This document shows positions 8,661-15,889 of a stretch of 64,000 nt of DNA, in pieces. The notes below the pieces were generated by a model, which saw only the letters and a list, made by a program, of their open reading frames with translations, ran no database searches and was not told the origin of the DNA. Within the stretch, counting starts at the first letter, position 1; each line of letters starts with the position of its first letter. Source of the DNA: Aliiglaciecola lipolytica E3 (GTDB lineage Bacteria > Pseudomonadota > Gammaproteobacteria > Enterobacterales > Alteromonadaceae); NCBI RefSeq assembly GCF_000314975.1, contig NZ_BAEN01000041.1, forward strand, positions 62,001-126,000. Direction: 5' to 3'. The translations under genes were made by a program, and so were the position numbers.

Positions 8661-9128
8661 TTACATTTGCGATTGTAAGTAATTAGGTAGTCCTAATCGT
8701 TTAATTAAGCCTAATTGTTGTTCTAACCAATATGCATGGTCCATTTCAGTATCGTCTAATAACACCATTAACATATCGCGCGTTACAAAATCTTTTTCAG
8801 TTTCGCAAAGCGCAACGGTTTTTTTCAATTCTTCAGTAACCTTGTATTCGACACGCAAATCGCTTTCCAACATTTCCTGAACGTCAGTCCCCACTTTGAA
8901 TCCTGTACGTACCGTCATATCAGGTGTCCCTTCTAGAAACAACATACGTTCAATCAACTTGGTTGCATGGCCTTTTTCATCTTCAAATTCGTGGGCAATT
9001 CGCTCATAAAGTTTAGTCAAACCCCAATCTGCGTACATTTGAGAATGAATAAAGTATTGATCCATTGCAGCTAATTCGTAGGCTAACAATCCATTTAGAG
9101 AATCGATTATATTTTGGTTACCTTTCAT
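8661..9128 (-). CDS. bfr: Bacterioferritin subunit with intact ferroxidase centre, no heme ligand
   Basis: This 155-residue four-helix ferritin has all six di-iron ligands by alignment with E. coli Bfr: E18, E51, H54, E94, E128 and H131 (the last two shifted by one residue). The heme-ligating methionine at 52 is replaced by lysine. It should oxidise Fe(II) but not bind the inter-subunit heme. It lies three bases after the partner subunit gene, which has the opposite pattern, so the two products probably co-assemble into a 24-mer. The stop converges on the plus-strand gene at 8659 with almost no gap. Confidence 0.93.
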   Translation of the reverse strand: MKGNQNIIDSLNGLLAYELAAMDQYFIHSQMYADWGLTKLYERIAHEFEDEKGHATKLIERMLFLEGTPDMTVRTGFKVGTDVQEMLESDLRVEYKVTEELKKTVALCETEKDFVTRDMLMVLLDDTEMDHAYWLEQQLGLIKRLGLPNYLQSQM

Positions 9129-9131
9129 AAT

Positions 9132-9608
9132 TTAATCTCCTGAACCGACTTGAGTTTGTAAGTAATTTTCTAAACCCAATGCAGATATTTGATATTCCTG
9201 CGTTTCTAACCAATCGAGGTGCTCTTCTTCATATTCCAAAATTTCTTCAAGAAGATCTCGAGAGACATAATCTTGTTCAGACTCACACAAAGCGATCACG
9301 TTTTTGAGTTTTGGAATTTGTTCAAGTTGAAACTTCGAGTCACATTGCAACATTTCAACGGTTTCTTCTCCAATATAGAGTTTCCCTAACATTTGTAGGT
9401 TAGGCAGCCCCTCTAAAAACAAAATACGCTCAATAAGCTCGTCAGCTTGTTTCATATCCTTGATGGATTTTTTATAACAAACGGAATTAAGTTTATTTAA
9501 CCCCCAATTCTTGTACATTCTTGCATGTAAAAAATACTGATTAATGGATGTTAACTCGATAGTTAACACCTCATTTAATGCCGCGACTATGTTGGCTTGG
9601 CCTTTCAT
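9132..9608 (-). CDS. bfr: Bacterioferritin subunit with heme methionine, degenerate ferroxidase centre
   Basis: This 158-residue bacterioferritin keeps M52, the heme-b ligand, but has lost several di-iron ligands: position 51 is D, 54 is Q and 94 is Q, while E18, E127 and H130 remain. It is therefore expected to bind heme and contribute to electron-driven iron release rather than iron oxidation. A strong AGGAG ribosome-binding site precedes the ATG. It is the first gene of a two-gene operon with the ferroxidase-competent subunit. Confidence 0.93.
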   Translation of the reverse strand: MKGQANIVAALNEVLTIELTSINQYFLHARMYKNWGLNKLNSVCYKKSIKDMKQADELIERILFLEGLPNLQMLGKLYIGEETVEMLQCDSKFQLEQIPKLKNVIALCESEQDYVSRDLLEEILEYEEEHLDWLETQEYQISALGLENYLQTQVGSGD

Positions 9609-9640
9609 AGTTTAGTTCTCCTGATTAACCGTATCGTTAC

Positions 9641-9668
9641 AGTATAGTTTATTGCAGTGAAAAATCAA
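9641..9668 (-). promoter_or_regulatory. Sigma-70 type promoter of the bacterioferritin pair
   Basis: On the minus strand, TTGATT (9663-9668) and TATACT (9641-9646) are separated by 16 bases, about 33 bases upstream of the first bfr start codon. Both hexamers are close to consensus. Confidence 0.65.
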
Positions 9669-9699
9669 TAAAACCCTTTAAAAACAAATGGATAGGTAA

Positions 9700-9714
9700 T
9701 GCAAATGGTTATCA
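9700..9714. promoter_or_regulatory. Candidate Fur box upstream of bfr
   Basis: The 15-base segment TGCAAATGGTTATCA matches 11 of 14 defined positions of the Fur 7-1-7 palindrome (TGATAAT-N-ATTATCA); the right half is better than the left. It sits about 32 bases upstream of the -35 element, too far for simple repression. The location suggests activation or an indirect role, if it is real. Confidence 0.4.
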
Positions 9715-9729
9715 TTTTTGACTCTGTTA

Positions 9730-11304
9730 TTACTTCGTTGAAAGCGACAACATTTGTAAGCTTTCTTCAGCAAAACCTGTACCTGCTTCTGTGAAAAAGT
9801 TAAATACTTTGTCAGCCCCCGCTTTTTGTAGCAATTCAATTTCATCTTCATAACGAGCAATCGAAGCAACTGTACCTTGATAATTTGCATTTCTAAGTTG
9901 TTGAGTAATATTACTAATATCTTCTACGGCAGGAACTGCAAGCATAATGATATCGGTTTGTCTTAAGTCAAAGTTTTCCCAAAAATCAACGTCTTCACCG
10001 TCACCTACAAATACTTGCATATCAAGCTTTTTCATTTTTCTGATGCGGTTAGGATCTGCATCCATTCCCCATACTTGTTCCTTTAAGACATTTTCGAGTG
10101 CTCGATATGCACCTTTCCCTACACGTCCCATACCAATAATCAGTACGCGAGCATTGTTAGGCAAGTTGTAAACATCTTCTTTTAATCTAACTGGATGCTC
10201 GTAGTTCTTAAGACGATTTTTAATACGATTATATTGTTGGTGAGAAGAACGATAACCAAACCCGGTAAACAGGAATGAAATTGAAACGGCTAAAGCCAGT
10301 ACGACTAACCAGTGTTTCTCTACGAGATTTTCATTGACTAATAACGCCACAACTATCAGCCCGAACTCGCTGTAATTGCCTAATACTAAACTGGCCAAGT
10401 ATGAAGTTCTGGCGCGCAAGCGTAAACGCGTAAATATACTGAAAAACAAACCAAATTTAAGCGGAATTAAACAACATAATAAAAGCGCTGTGAGAAGCAT
10501 TTCCAGGGTAGGTAGTGCAGTAAACCCGATGGATAAGAAAAAGCCAATTAAAAACAAATCTTTAAAGCTCATCAATGATTTAGACAATTCAGCTGCTTTC
10601 GTTTGATTGGCTAACAGCATTCCGAGTATTAAAGCACCTAAATCTCCTTTAATTCCCACAAGTTCAAATAGTTCGTATCCACCTATGGCGATCAGAAAAC
10701 CCATTAAAGGCAATAATTCACCATGCCCTGCTTTTTCTAAAAGTATCGACCATATGGGTTTTGCCAACAAAAGCAACAATAACAAAACCGCCCAAATAGA
10801 TGGTATTTTCCCTGTAGCAAATACTAAAAAGATGACTGCAAAGATATCTTGCATAACTAAAATACCGATGGCGACTTTACCATGCCGAGTGCGAATTTCT
10901 CCGCTTTCTTCTAATATTTTAACGATGCAAACAGTACTGCTAAAACTAAGAGAAAATGCAATAAGAGCACCGGTAAGTATGTTTATGTCAGCAAAATAAC
11001 CTAGGCTTAACGCACTTAGAAAAACAAAGCTGGATGCAACAATTAATACCCAAAGCAGCATATGTAAGCTACTTCCAACCCAGACCTCGGGTTTCATTAA
11101 GTCTCGAATATTGAGTTTTAGACCAATCGTAAATAGCATTAAGGTGATGCCTAGATCAGCCAATGTATCTATTGAAGCATCAGGTTCATATCCCATAAAA
11201 TTCAAACTAAAGCCTGCAATCAAAAATCCTATCAATGGCGGCAGGCCAGCTATTTTCATAATTAAACCGCATAAAAATGCAACTAGAATAAAAGCGAATT
11301 CCAT
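9730..11304 (-). CDS. CPA2-family cation/proton antiporter with TrkA-N domain
   Basis: This 524-residue protein combines an N-terminal Kef/RosB-type exchanger (about 11-12 helices, residues 1-365) with a C-terminal RCK/TrkA-N nucleotide-binding domain. The Rossmann motif is IIGMGRVGKGA at about 390 and the adenine-binding acid is in GMDADPNRI. Domain order and size resemble YbaL/KefB-type K+/H+ antiporters. No KefF/KefG-type partner oxidoreductase gene is adjacent. Likely role: potassium or sodium efflux coupled to proton uptake, gated by NAD(H) or another nucleotide. It has no close operon partner. Confidence 0.85.
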   Translation of the reverse strand: MEFAFILVAFLCGLIMKIAGLPPLIGFLIAGFSLNFMGYEPDASIDTLADLGITLMLFTIGLKLNIRDLMKPEVWVGSSLHMLLWVLIVASSFVFLSALSLGYFADINILTGALIAFSLSFSSTVCIVKILEESGEIRTRHGKVAIGILVMQDIFAVIFLVFATGKIPSIWAVLLLLLLLAKPIWSILLEKAGHGELLPLMGFLIAIGGYELFELVGIKGDLGALILGMLLANQTKAAELSKSLMSFKDLFLIGFFLSIGFTALPTLEMLLTALLLCCLIPLKFGLFFSIFTRLRLRARTSYLASLVLGNYSEFGLIVVALLVNENLVEKHWLVVLALAVSISFLFTGFGYRSSHQQYNRIKNRLKNYEHPVRLKEDVYNLPNNARVLIIGMGRVGKGAYRALENVLKEQVWGMDADPNRIRKMKKLDMQVFVGDGEDVDFWENFDLRQTDIIMLAVPAVEDISNITQQLRNANYQGTVASIARYEDEIELLQKAGADKVFNFFTEAGTGFAEESLQMLSLSTK

Positions 11305-11436
11305 AAAACTCCGAAAACAATTTTGTAATAGACTGAATTACCCAATCAAACTAACTTAAAAGGCAGTTTAACTAACTTGGTTTTTATATAGGCGATGATT
11401 TGGCCGTTTGATCGTTACTGAATGAACTATTTTACT

Positions 11437-11463
11437 AGTAATTCGTAAAATACGAATGTTACT
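11437..11463. repeat. Bulged hairpin in intergenic gap
   Basis: AGTAA-TTCGTA pairs with TACGAA-(TG)-TTACT around an AAA loop, giving an 11-base-pair stem with a two-base bulge. It lies in the 209-base gap between the minus-strand gene ending at 11514 and the antiporter start. There is no following T run, so it is not a typical terminator. Nothing else was recognised in this gap. Confidence 0.4.
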
Positions 11464-11513
11464 GTTTGACTCACTTAATCCTAATTTAATTGAATAATAA
11501 TTGCACTTAAGAG

Positions 11514-12071
11514 TTAGTTTTTTTGGCGTTTATCTAACATGTCAGATAAATTAATGAGTTCTTGCAACAGTTCATTCTCTTTAATTTTAAGTTCACCTAG
11601 TGCAAATGTAATTTCTGTTTCTCTTTGTTTCACTTGTTCATAACTCATTTCACCCGGCTTCATTGTAACTGGACGGGTTGCAGCCTGATCTTGCGCTAAC
11701 TTTTTATAAGAAGGGGGCTCAATTGTTTTTTCATTATGACTTGAAGATAAATAGCTGCTCTGCTTTGATGAAGCAACTTCGTTTCCGCTTTCTAAAATAG
11801 CATTATTTGTCTTATTGTTAGCAGCCTGTCGTATGATTTGTTTATTATTTCTTTGAGCTTGTTCTAGTTTATGCAGCTCAAATTGACGTTTAGACAAGTG
11901 CGCTTTGTCAATCAATTCTAATTTGGACGCAAATCGGCTTAGAGCCTGGCGATTAATACTTAATCCAAGCTCAATACATTGCTTATACGTTTTTTCATAC
12001 TGCTCGTAGTTATTCTGACGAATAACCCGTTTGACCAGTTCGATTTTTTCTATTTTTATTTTTTCAAACAT
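11514..12071 (-). CDS. Coiled-coil protein with Mu Gp27-like helix-turn-helix segment
   Basis: This 185-residue hydrophilic protein is not confidently assignable. Residues about 25-55 (ELGLSINRQALSRFASKLE) resemble the helix-turn-helix segment of phage Mu Gp27/DUF3486 proteins, where a similar SxxSxxRYxxKxE pattern occurs. Residues 60-90 are predicted coiled coil rich in Q and K, followed by a low-complexity Ser/Asn linker (about 90-125) and a C-terminal coiled coil (145-183). No membrane segment or signal peptide is visible. No other phage genes surround it, so if related to Gp27 it would be a domesticated remnant or convergent fold. Confidence 0.6.
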   Translation of the reverse strand: MFEKIKIEKIELVKRVIRQNNYEQYEKTYKQCIELGLSINRQALSRFASKLELIDKAHLSKRQFELHKLEQAQRNNKQIIRQAANNKTNNAILESGNEVASSKQSSYLSSSHNEKTIEPPSYKKLAQDQAATRPVTMKPGEMSYEQVKQRETEITFALGELKIKENELLQELINLSDMLDKRQKN

Positions 12072-12254
12072 GGTTTCGTTAATATGTGAGTAATCAAGGT
12101 TATTAGAGCATAAAAGCCTTTGCGTGGGAAACTAGGAATTTATCGAAATTTAACTGAAAACTAAAGTCATCACTATCTATTCAAGATATAATACGCGTTC
12201 AATTATTCCAGAATGATTTACGCATGGGTATATTATTCAAAACTAGGTAGGTTA

Positions 12255-12671
12255 ATGAGTAGGAATTCCCCTTCGTATAAAATCACCCCAATTGGAGATA
12301 TCTTCTTCATTGTGTTGGAAGGTGTGTGGACGGTTCAAATTGATTTAGCTTATATAAGCGAACTATTCGAGATTTTGGAAAAACGTAGGACACGAGATTG
12401 GGGTATCTGTGTTGACATGACAAATTGGACATTTCCCAAAGAAGTTTTTGATTCTCCATTTAAGAGCAAGATAGCCTTAAAGCGTAGAAATCAAATTGGA
12501 GAAAGCTGGATAACCAAGTCGACTACACAAGGTGAAGAACTAATGGTCTTCTTCGATAATTGTTCATTCAAGCCCCAACGCTTTGCAAAATTAGCAGATG
12601 CAATTGCGCATTTGCAAGCATTGGGACTAAGCTGTCCTAGTCACGATATTATAAAATCTATTATTAACTAG
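12255..12671 (+). CDS. Uncharacterised STAS/SpoIIAA-like small protein
   Basis: From the ATG at 12255, preceded by AGG about eight bases upstream, the product has 138 residues. The frame is open from 12213, but the additional 14 residues look non-family. Alternating strands and helices (YKITPIGDIFFIVLEGVW, then an amphipathic helix, then GICVDMTNWTF) resemble the SpoIIAA-like/STAS fold used in regulatory or membrane-associated single-domain proteins; this is a fold-level impression only. It is one of only three plus-strand genes in the window and converges on ydbL. Confidence 0.55.
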   Translation: MSRNSPSYKITPIGDIFFIVLEGVWTVQIDLAYISELFEILEKRRTRDWGICVDMTNWTFPKEVFDSPFKSKIALKRRNQIGESWITKSTTQGEELMVFFDNCSFKPQRFAKLADAIAHLQALGLSCPSHDIIKSIIN

Positions 12672-12692
12672 CGTTGTAAAATGCTATTTTTT
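12669..12692 (+). terminator. Weak hairpin terminator after the SpoIIAA-like gene
   Basis: TAGCGTT pairs with AATGCTA (one G-T pair) around a GTAA loop, followed by six T residues. It overlaps the end of convergent ydbL. Confidence 0.5.
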
Positions 12693-13001
12693 CACCCACT
12701 CGCCATCGTGTTTTAGGTAGTGTCCAGATGCCGTTTTTTCAAATGCTTTCTTGGCGGCTAATTTTTCGACCTGCTCCAAAGTAATATTGTTTTTGTTGGC
12801 TAGTTCGATGTATTTTGCTTTTCGCTTAACATTAATTTCGCCAATTAAAGCCATCACATCAGCACGATCTACCACTGCGCCTAAGTAGCCATTTTCTTGT
12901 TCTCCAACCAAGCCGTTTTGTTTCGCATCATCTAATTCAAGAGCAAAAGCAGTGTGGCAAAAGAGAAGGGCACTTAACATGGTTATACGTAAAAATTTCA
13001 T
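12684..13001 (-). CDS. ydbL: YdbL family (DUF1318) periplasmic protein
   Basis: This 105-residue protein has a signal peptide (cleavage likely after the FALA region, about residue 20) and a mature helical domain containing LVGEQENGYLGAV and INVKRKAKYIELAxxN, the DUF1318 signature. YdbL is encoded with YdbH and YnbE. In E. coli it influences the YdbH-YnbE intermembrane bridge that shares phospholipid transport with TamB and YhdP. The gene follows ynbE directly. Confidence 0.9.
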   Translation of the reverse strand: MKFLRITMLSALLFCHTAFALELDDAKQNGLVGEQENGYLGAVVDRADVMALIGEINVKRKAKYIELANKNNITLEQVEKLAAKKAFEKTASGHYLKHDGEWVKK

Positions 13002-13010
13002 TGTTAATCC

Positions 13011-13190
13011 TTAAAATAATTCACTGTCATCACTAAAAATATCATCAAGCTCTTTATCAACTTTAACGCGTATTTCGTGGTCAACTTTTACATTAATATT
13101 AATGGTAATTGGCTCTTTAGTTTCAACTTGTACAGTATGGGTACAAGCTGCAACATAAACAACAGAAACCAAAATGAGTACGTTTTTCAC
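13011..13190 (-). CDS. ynbE: YnbE family outer-membrane lipoprotein (GTG start)
   Basis: This 59-residue gene was found by translating the gap. The product has a signal peptide with a lipobox VAAC (Cys16), then THTVQVETKEPITININ and KVDHEIRVKVDKELDDIF, the YnbE signature. YnbE is a lipoprotein that binds the C-terminus of YdbH by beta-strand augmentation to complete an envelope-spanning lipid conduit. The GTG start overlaps the ydbH TGA by four bases (GTGA), so the two are translationally coupled. Small size and non-ATG start make it easy to miss. Confidence 0.92.
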   Translation of the reverse strand: MKNVLILVSVVYVAACTHTVQVETKEPITININVKVDHEIRVKVDKELDDIFSDDSELF

Positions 13191-15769
13191 AGGTTATTAT
13201 CCTTATTTGATAATTTTTGTTTAAGGCGTTTTTCAATCGAGTTTTGCACGGAATTGGTAATTCTCATAGATTTGAATAAAGTGAAAATATTCTCTTTATG
13301 AGTATAGTTGAAATTTATTTCCTGATTTTTTTCAGGATTAACGCCATTGATACCAATTTTCAAATCTAACCAACCATCGTCCGTGAGCGATACCTCGCTC
13401 GAAAGTTTACTAAACTCTACGTTTTCCAGAAAAGCCAACTCTTTCTGTTGTTTTTTGATTGCATTGAAGGCTTCGTTATTACTAATTTTCAGTTTTCCTG
13501 GACCATCGTTGATCAAGGTTCCTTTATCAATATTGTTGAATCCAGAAGACCATGAAATAGGTAAATTTCCTGATATTTCTCCGGTAACTTCAATACCATC
13601 CTGGTTTTGTAATTCTACTAATTTTTTTAAGTCCACATCTTCTATATCTAGCTTTAGTATTTGTTTGCGGTTGTCTAACCAAAAGTCAGTTAGCGCAACT
13701 TCTCCCCCTATTATTTGTGCCCGCGCGAAATCAAGTTTAGGGACATTATTTAATATACTGAGTGATGCGTTCACCTCAGTCAAAGGTATTCCTACATTAA
13801 TCTCCTCAATGGTTATCTTGCCATTGTTTAACTGAATTCCAGATGAATCAATGCTAAATGACTCATCCATGTGCGCATTAACAATTTGATAATCCTGATA
13901 TTCTAAACTCACACTATCAAGCTTAATATTCGCGCTTAAATTTTTGCTTGGATTTTTATTATTTAATGCGAATTCAAGCTTTCCCATGACTAAGTTGGCA
14001 TCCGGTAACACTTGTTTTAAAAGTGGATTTAGATAGGTCACAGGTTGTTCGGGAACCAACACATTAATGTTTTTATTTTCATGGAATAGATTACCCAACA
14101 AACCGGCGGGTAAGGTAAATTCATGATTACCGGTATAATTATTTGCGGTTAAATCACCATTGATGTGATGGATAATATCTATCGAACCTAATTTAATAGC
14201 AGCGCTAGAGATACTAGCTAATTTAGACTTGCCCACAGCACTAAAATATTGGTTTTGATCAAACTTTAAAGTAACTTGCGAATTTATATTTTTTACGACG
14301 TTTGTGTCTTGATACTTTATGCTTTGAATCGAATTAGAAAACTCGATTTCTGTTTGGTCAAGGGTTTCCCCGCTAAGCGTAAATTGATTTTGTAGCGCAT
14401 TAATATGAATTTCACCGGCGGAAAAATTTTTAACAGTGACGCTTCCTTTTCCACTTGGTTTCCAATCTTGATTAGATTGTTTCACTAAGTTTAAGCTGAT
14501 ATTGCCATTGATATCTTTTATATGGTTTTGTTCAATTGATAGGTTTGTCATAGAGATGATATTTCTATCACCATTTATTTGGAATTCATGTTGGTTTTTG
14601 TAGAGCGTACCATGAGACTGGAGACTCAAGTGTTCATATCTAATTTTGGGGTTGTCATAAAACTCGTTGAAGGTTGAGCTCAAGTTAAGTTGATAATCTA
14701 GCCGTACATCATTTTGTTGATTGATATTAACCTGACTAAGTTTAAATAAAAGTGGGTTACCTTTTGACGTGGAAGTAAGACTGAGTATGGGAATGTTAAT
14801 GCCTGAATTGGAAACTGATATAGACGACGGAAAGGATAGGGCAAGCATACCCAATTGAAGATCTTCGATATTTAGTGTTTTTTCAATGCATTTATCAACA
14901 TCAATATTAATGTCCAATCCCTGAGTATTAATCTCAATTTGCCAGGAGCTCAAAGTTAACTCAGTAACAAGATCGCCGCGCAAATTCACAGGAATACCAC
15001 AATCGTTATAAGTGATCTTATTTTCTAAATTAATAGTGTGGTTGCTTTGTAAAGTTGAGCCGGTATATTGGAAAGACGTATGTATTGGCATATTCATTAA
15101 TCCTTGCCAATCTTCTACGAAATTTTGGTAAGGTTCAGTGGTTGTATCTAAAAGCTGACTATTCGTAGTTAATAACTGACCGGACCAAATAAGATCTCCT
15201 GAAACCTTCCCTTTTCCCACCGCAAATTTTGCTTCAATATCACCCGTGACCACAAGTTCAGAACGGTTAGGTTGAGAAAGAGTCAAATTAACAGGCTGTT
15301 GCATAAGATAAGAATCAATTTTCAGATGTTTAACTTGGATAAGAGGCAATAAATCTGGAAGTGACCATAAGTCTACAGATGAATTTGTAGGTTTCTCATT
15401 ACCAATATTTGAATCATTACTCTCAAAATGATGAACAAAGATTCGCTCAATATTGACACTAGCTTGTGCGAGAAAATAACTTTTATCTATAGAGCCGCTG
15501 CCTACATCATACTCTGCATCAGTAATCTCAATTTCAAGATCATTAGAACGGAAACAAATTGAATTAATGACAATGAACGGTGATTTTCCAATATCAAAAT
15601 CTAAGCATTCAATCGCAGTATTTTCAGGTAGCCAAAAATCACTCGCCCACAAAACCACTGAATTTCTAAACAAAAACAATAAAAGCGTAATAAAACCTAA
15701 CATTGTACAAAGTACAATTAGTGTCCGTGTAAAGATGTAGAAAAAGGGCTTTTTTAAAATCGCCGGCAT
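13187..15769 (-). CDS. ydbH: YdbH, AsmA-like intermembrane phospholipid transport protein
   Basis: This 860-residue protein has one N-terminal membrane helix (about 13-33) and then a very long, beta-rich, repeat-like periplasmic region without catalytic motifs, ending in a short basic helix segment. Length and the downstream ynbE-ydbL partners identify YdbH of the AsmA-like (repeating beta-groove) family. These proteins form a hydrophobic groove carrying phospholipids from inner to outer membrane, partly redundant with TamB and YhdP. First gene of ydbH-ynbE-ydbL. Confidence 0.9.
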   Translation of the reverse strand: MPAILKKPFFYIFTRTLIVLCTMLGFITLLLFLFRNSVVLWASDFWLPENTAIECLDFDIGKSPFIVINSICFRSNDLEIEITDAEYDVGSGSIDKSYFLAQASVNIERIFVHHFESNDSNIGNEKPTNSSVDLWSLPDLLPLIQVKHLKIDSYLMQQPVNLTLSQPNRSELVVTGDIEAKFAVGKGKVSGDLIWSGQLLTTNSQLLDTTTEPYQNFVEDWQGLMNMPIHTSFQYTGSTLQSNHTINLENKITYNDCGIPVNLRGDLVTELTLSSWQIEINTQGLDINIDVDKCIEKTLNIEDLQLGMLALSFPSSISVSNSGINIPILSLTSTSKGNPLLFKLSQVNINQQNDVRLDYQLNLSSTFNEFYDNPKIRYEHLSLQSHGTLYKNQHEFQINGDRNIISMTNLSIEQNHIKDINGNISLNLVKQSNQDWKPSGKGSVTVKNFSAGEIHINALQNQFTLSGETLDQTEIEFSNSIQSIKYQDTNVVKNINSQVTLKFDQNQYFSAVGKSKLASISSAAIKLGSIDIIHHINGDLTANNYTGNHEFTLPAGLLGNLFHENKNINVLVPEQPVTYLNPLLKQVLPDANLVMGKLEFALNNKNPSKNLSANIKLDSVSLEYQDYQIVNAHMDESFSIDSSGIQLNNGKITIEEINVGIPLTEVNASLSILNNVPKLDFARAQIIGGEVALTDFWLDNRKQILKLDIEDVDLKKLVELQNQDGIEVTGEISGNLPISWSSGFNNIDKGTLINDGPGKLKISNNEAFNAIKKQQKELAFLENVEFSKLSSEVSLTDDGWLDLKIGINGVNPEKNQEINFNYTHKENIFTLFKSMRITNSVQNSIEKRLKQKLSNKDNNL

Positions 15770-15889
15770 GACAATCCTGAATTAGTCAAAAAGAACATTT
15801 ATATCGTTCATATTTAGTAGGTACTTTTTTAATGCTTGAATATTAACATGGACAACGCTGTGTAAGCTTAATTCCTTATGTTACATAAT

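Noticed and set aside
10376-10999. Two plus-strand open frames opposite the antiporter
   Set aside because: Antisense shadows of a well-supported membrane protein gene; low-complexity Lys/Ser-rich translations are typical of such shadows.
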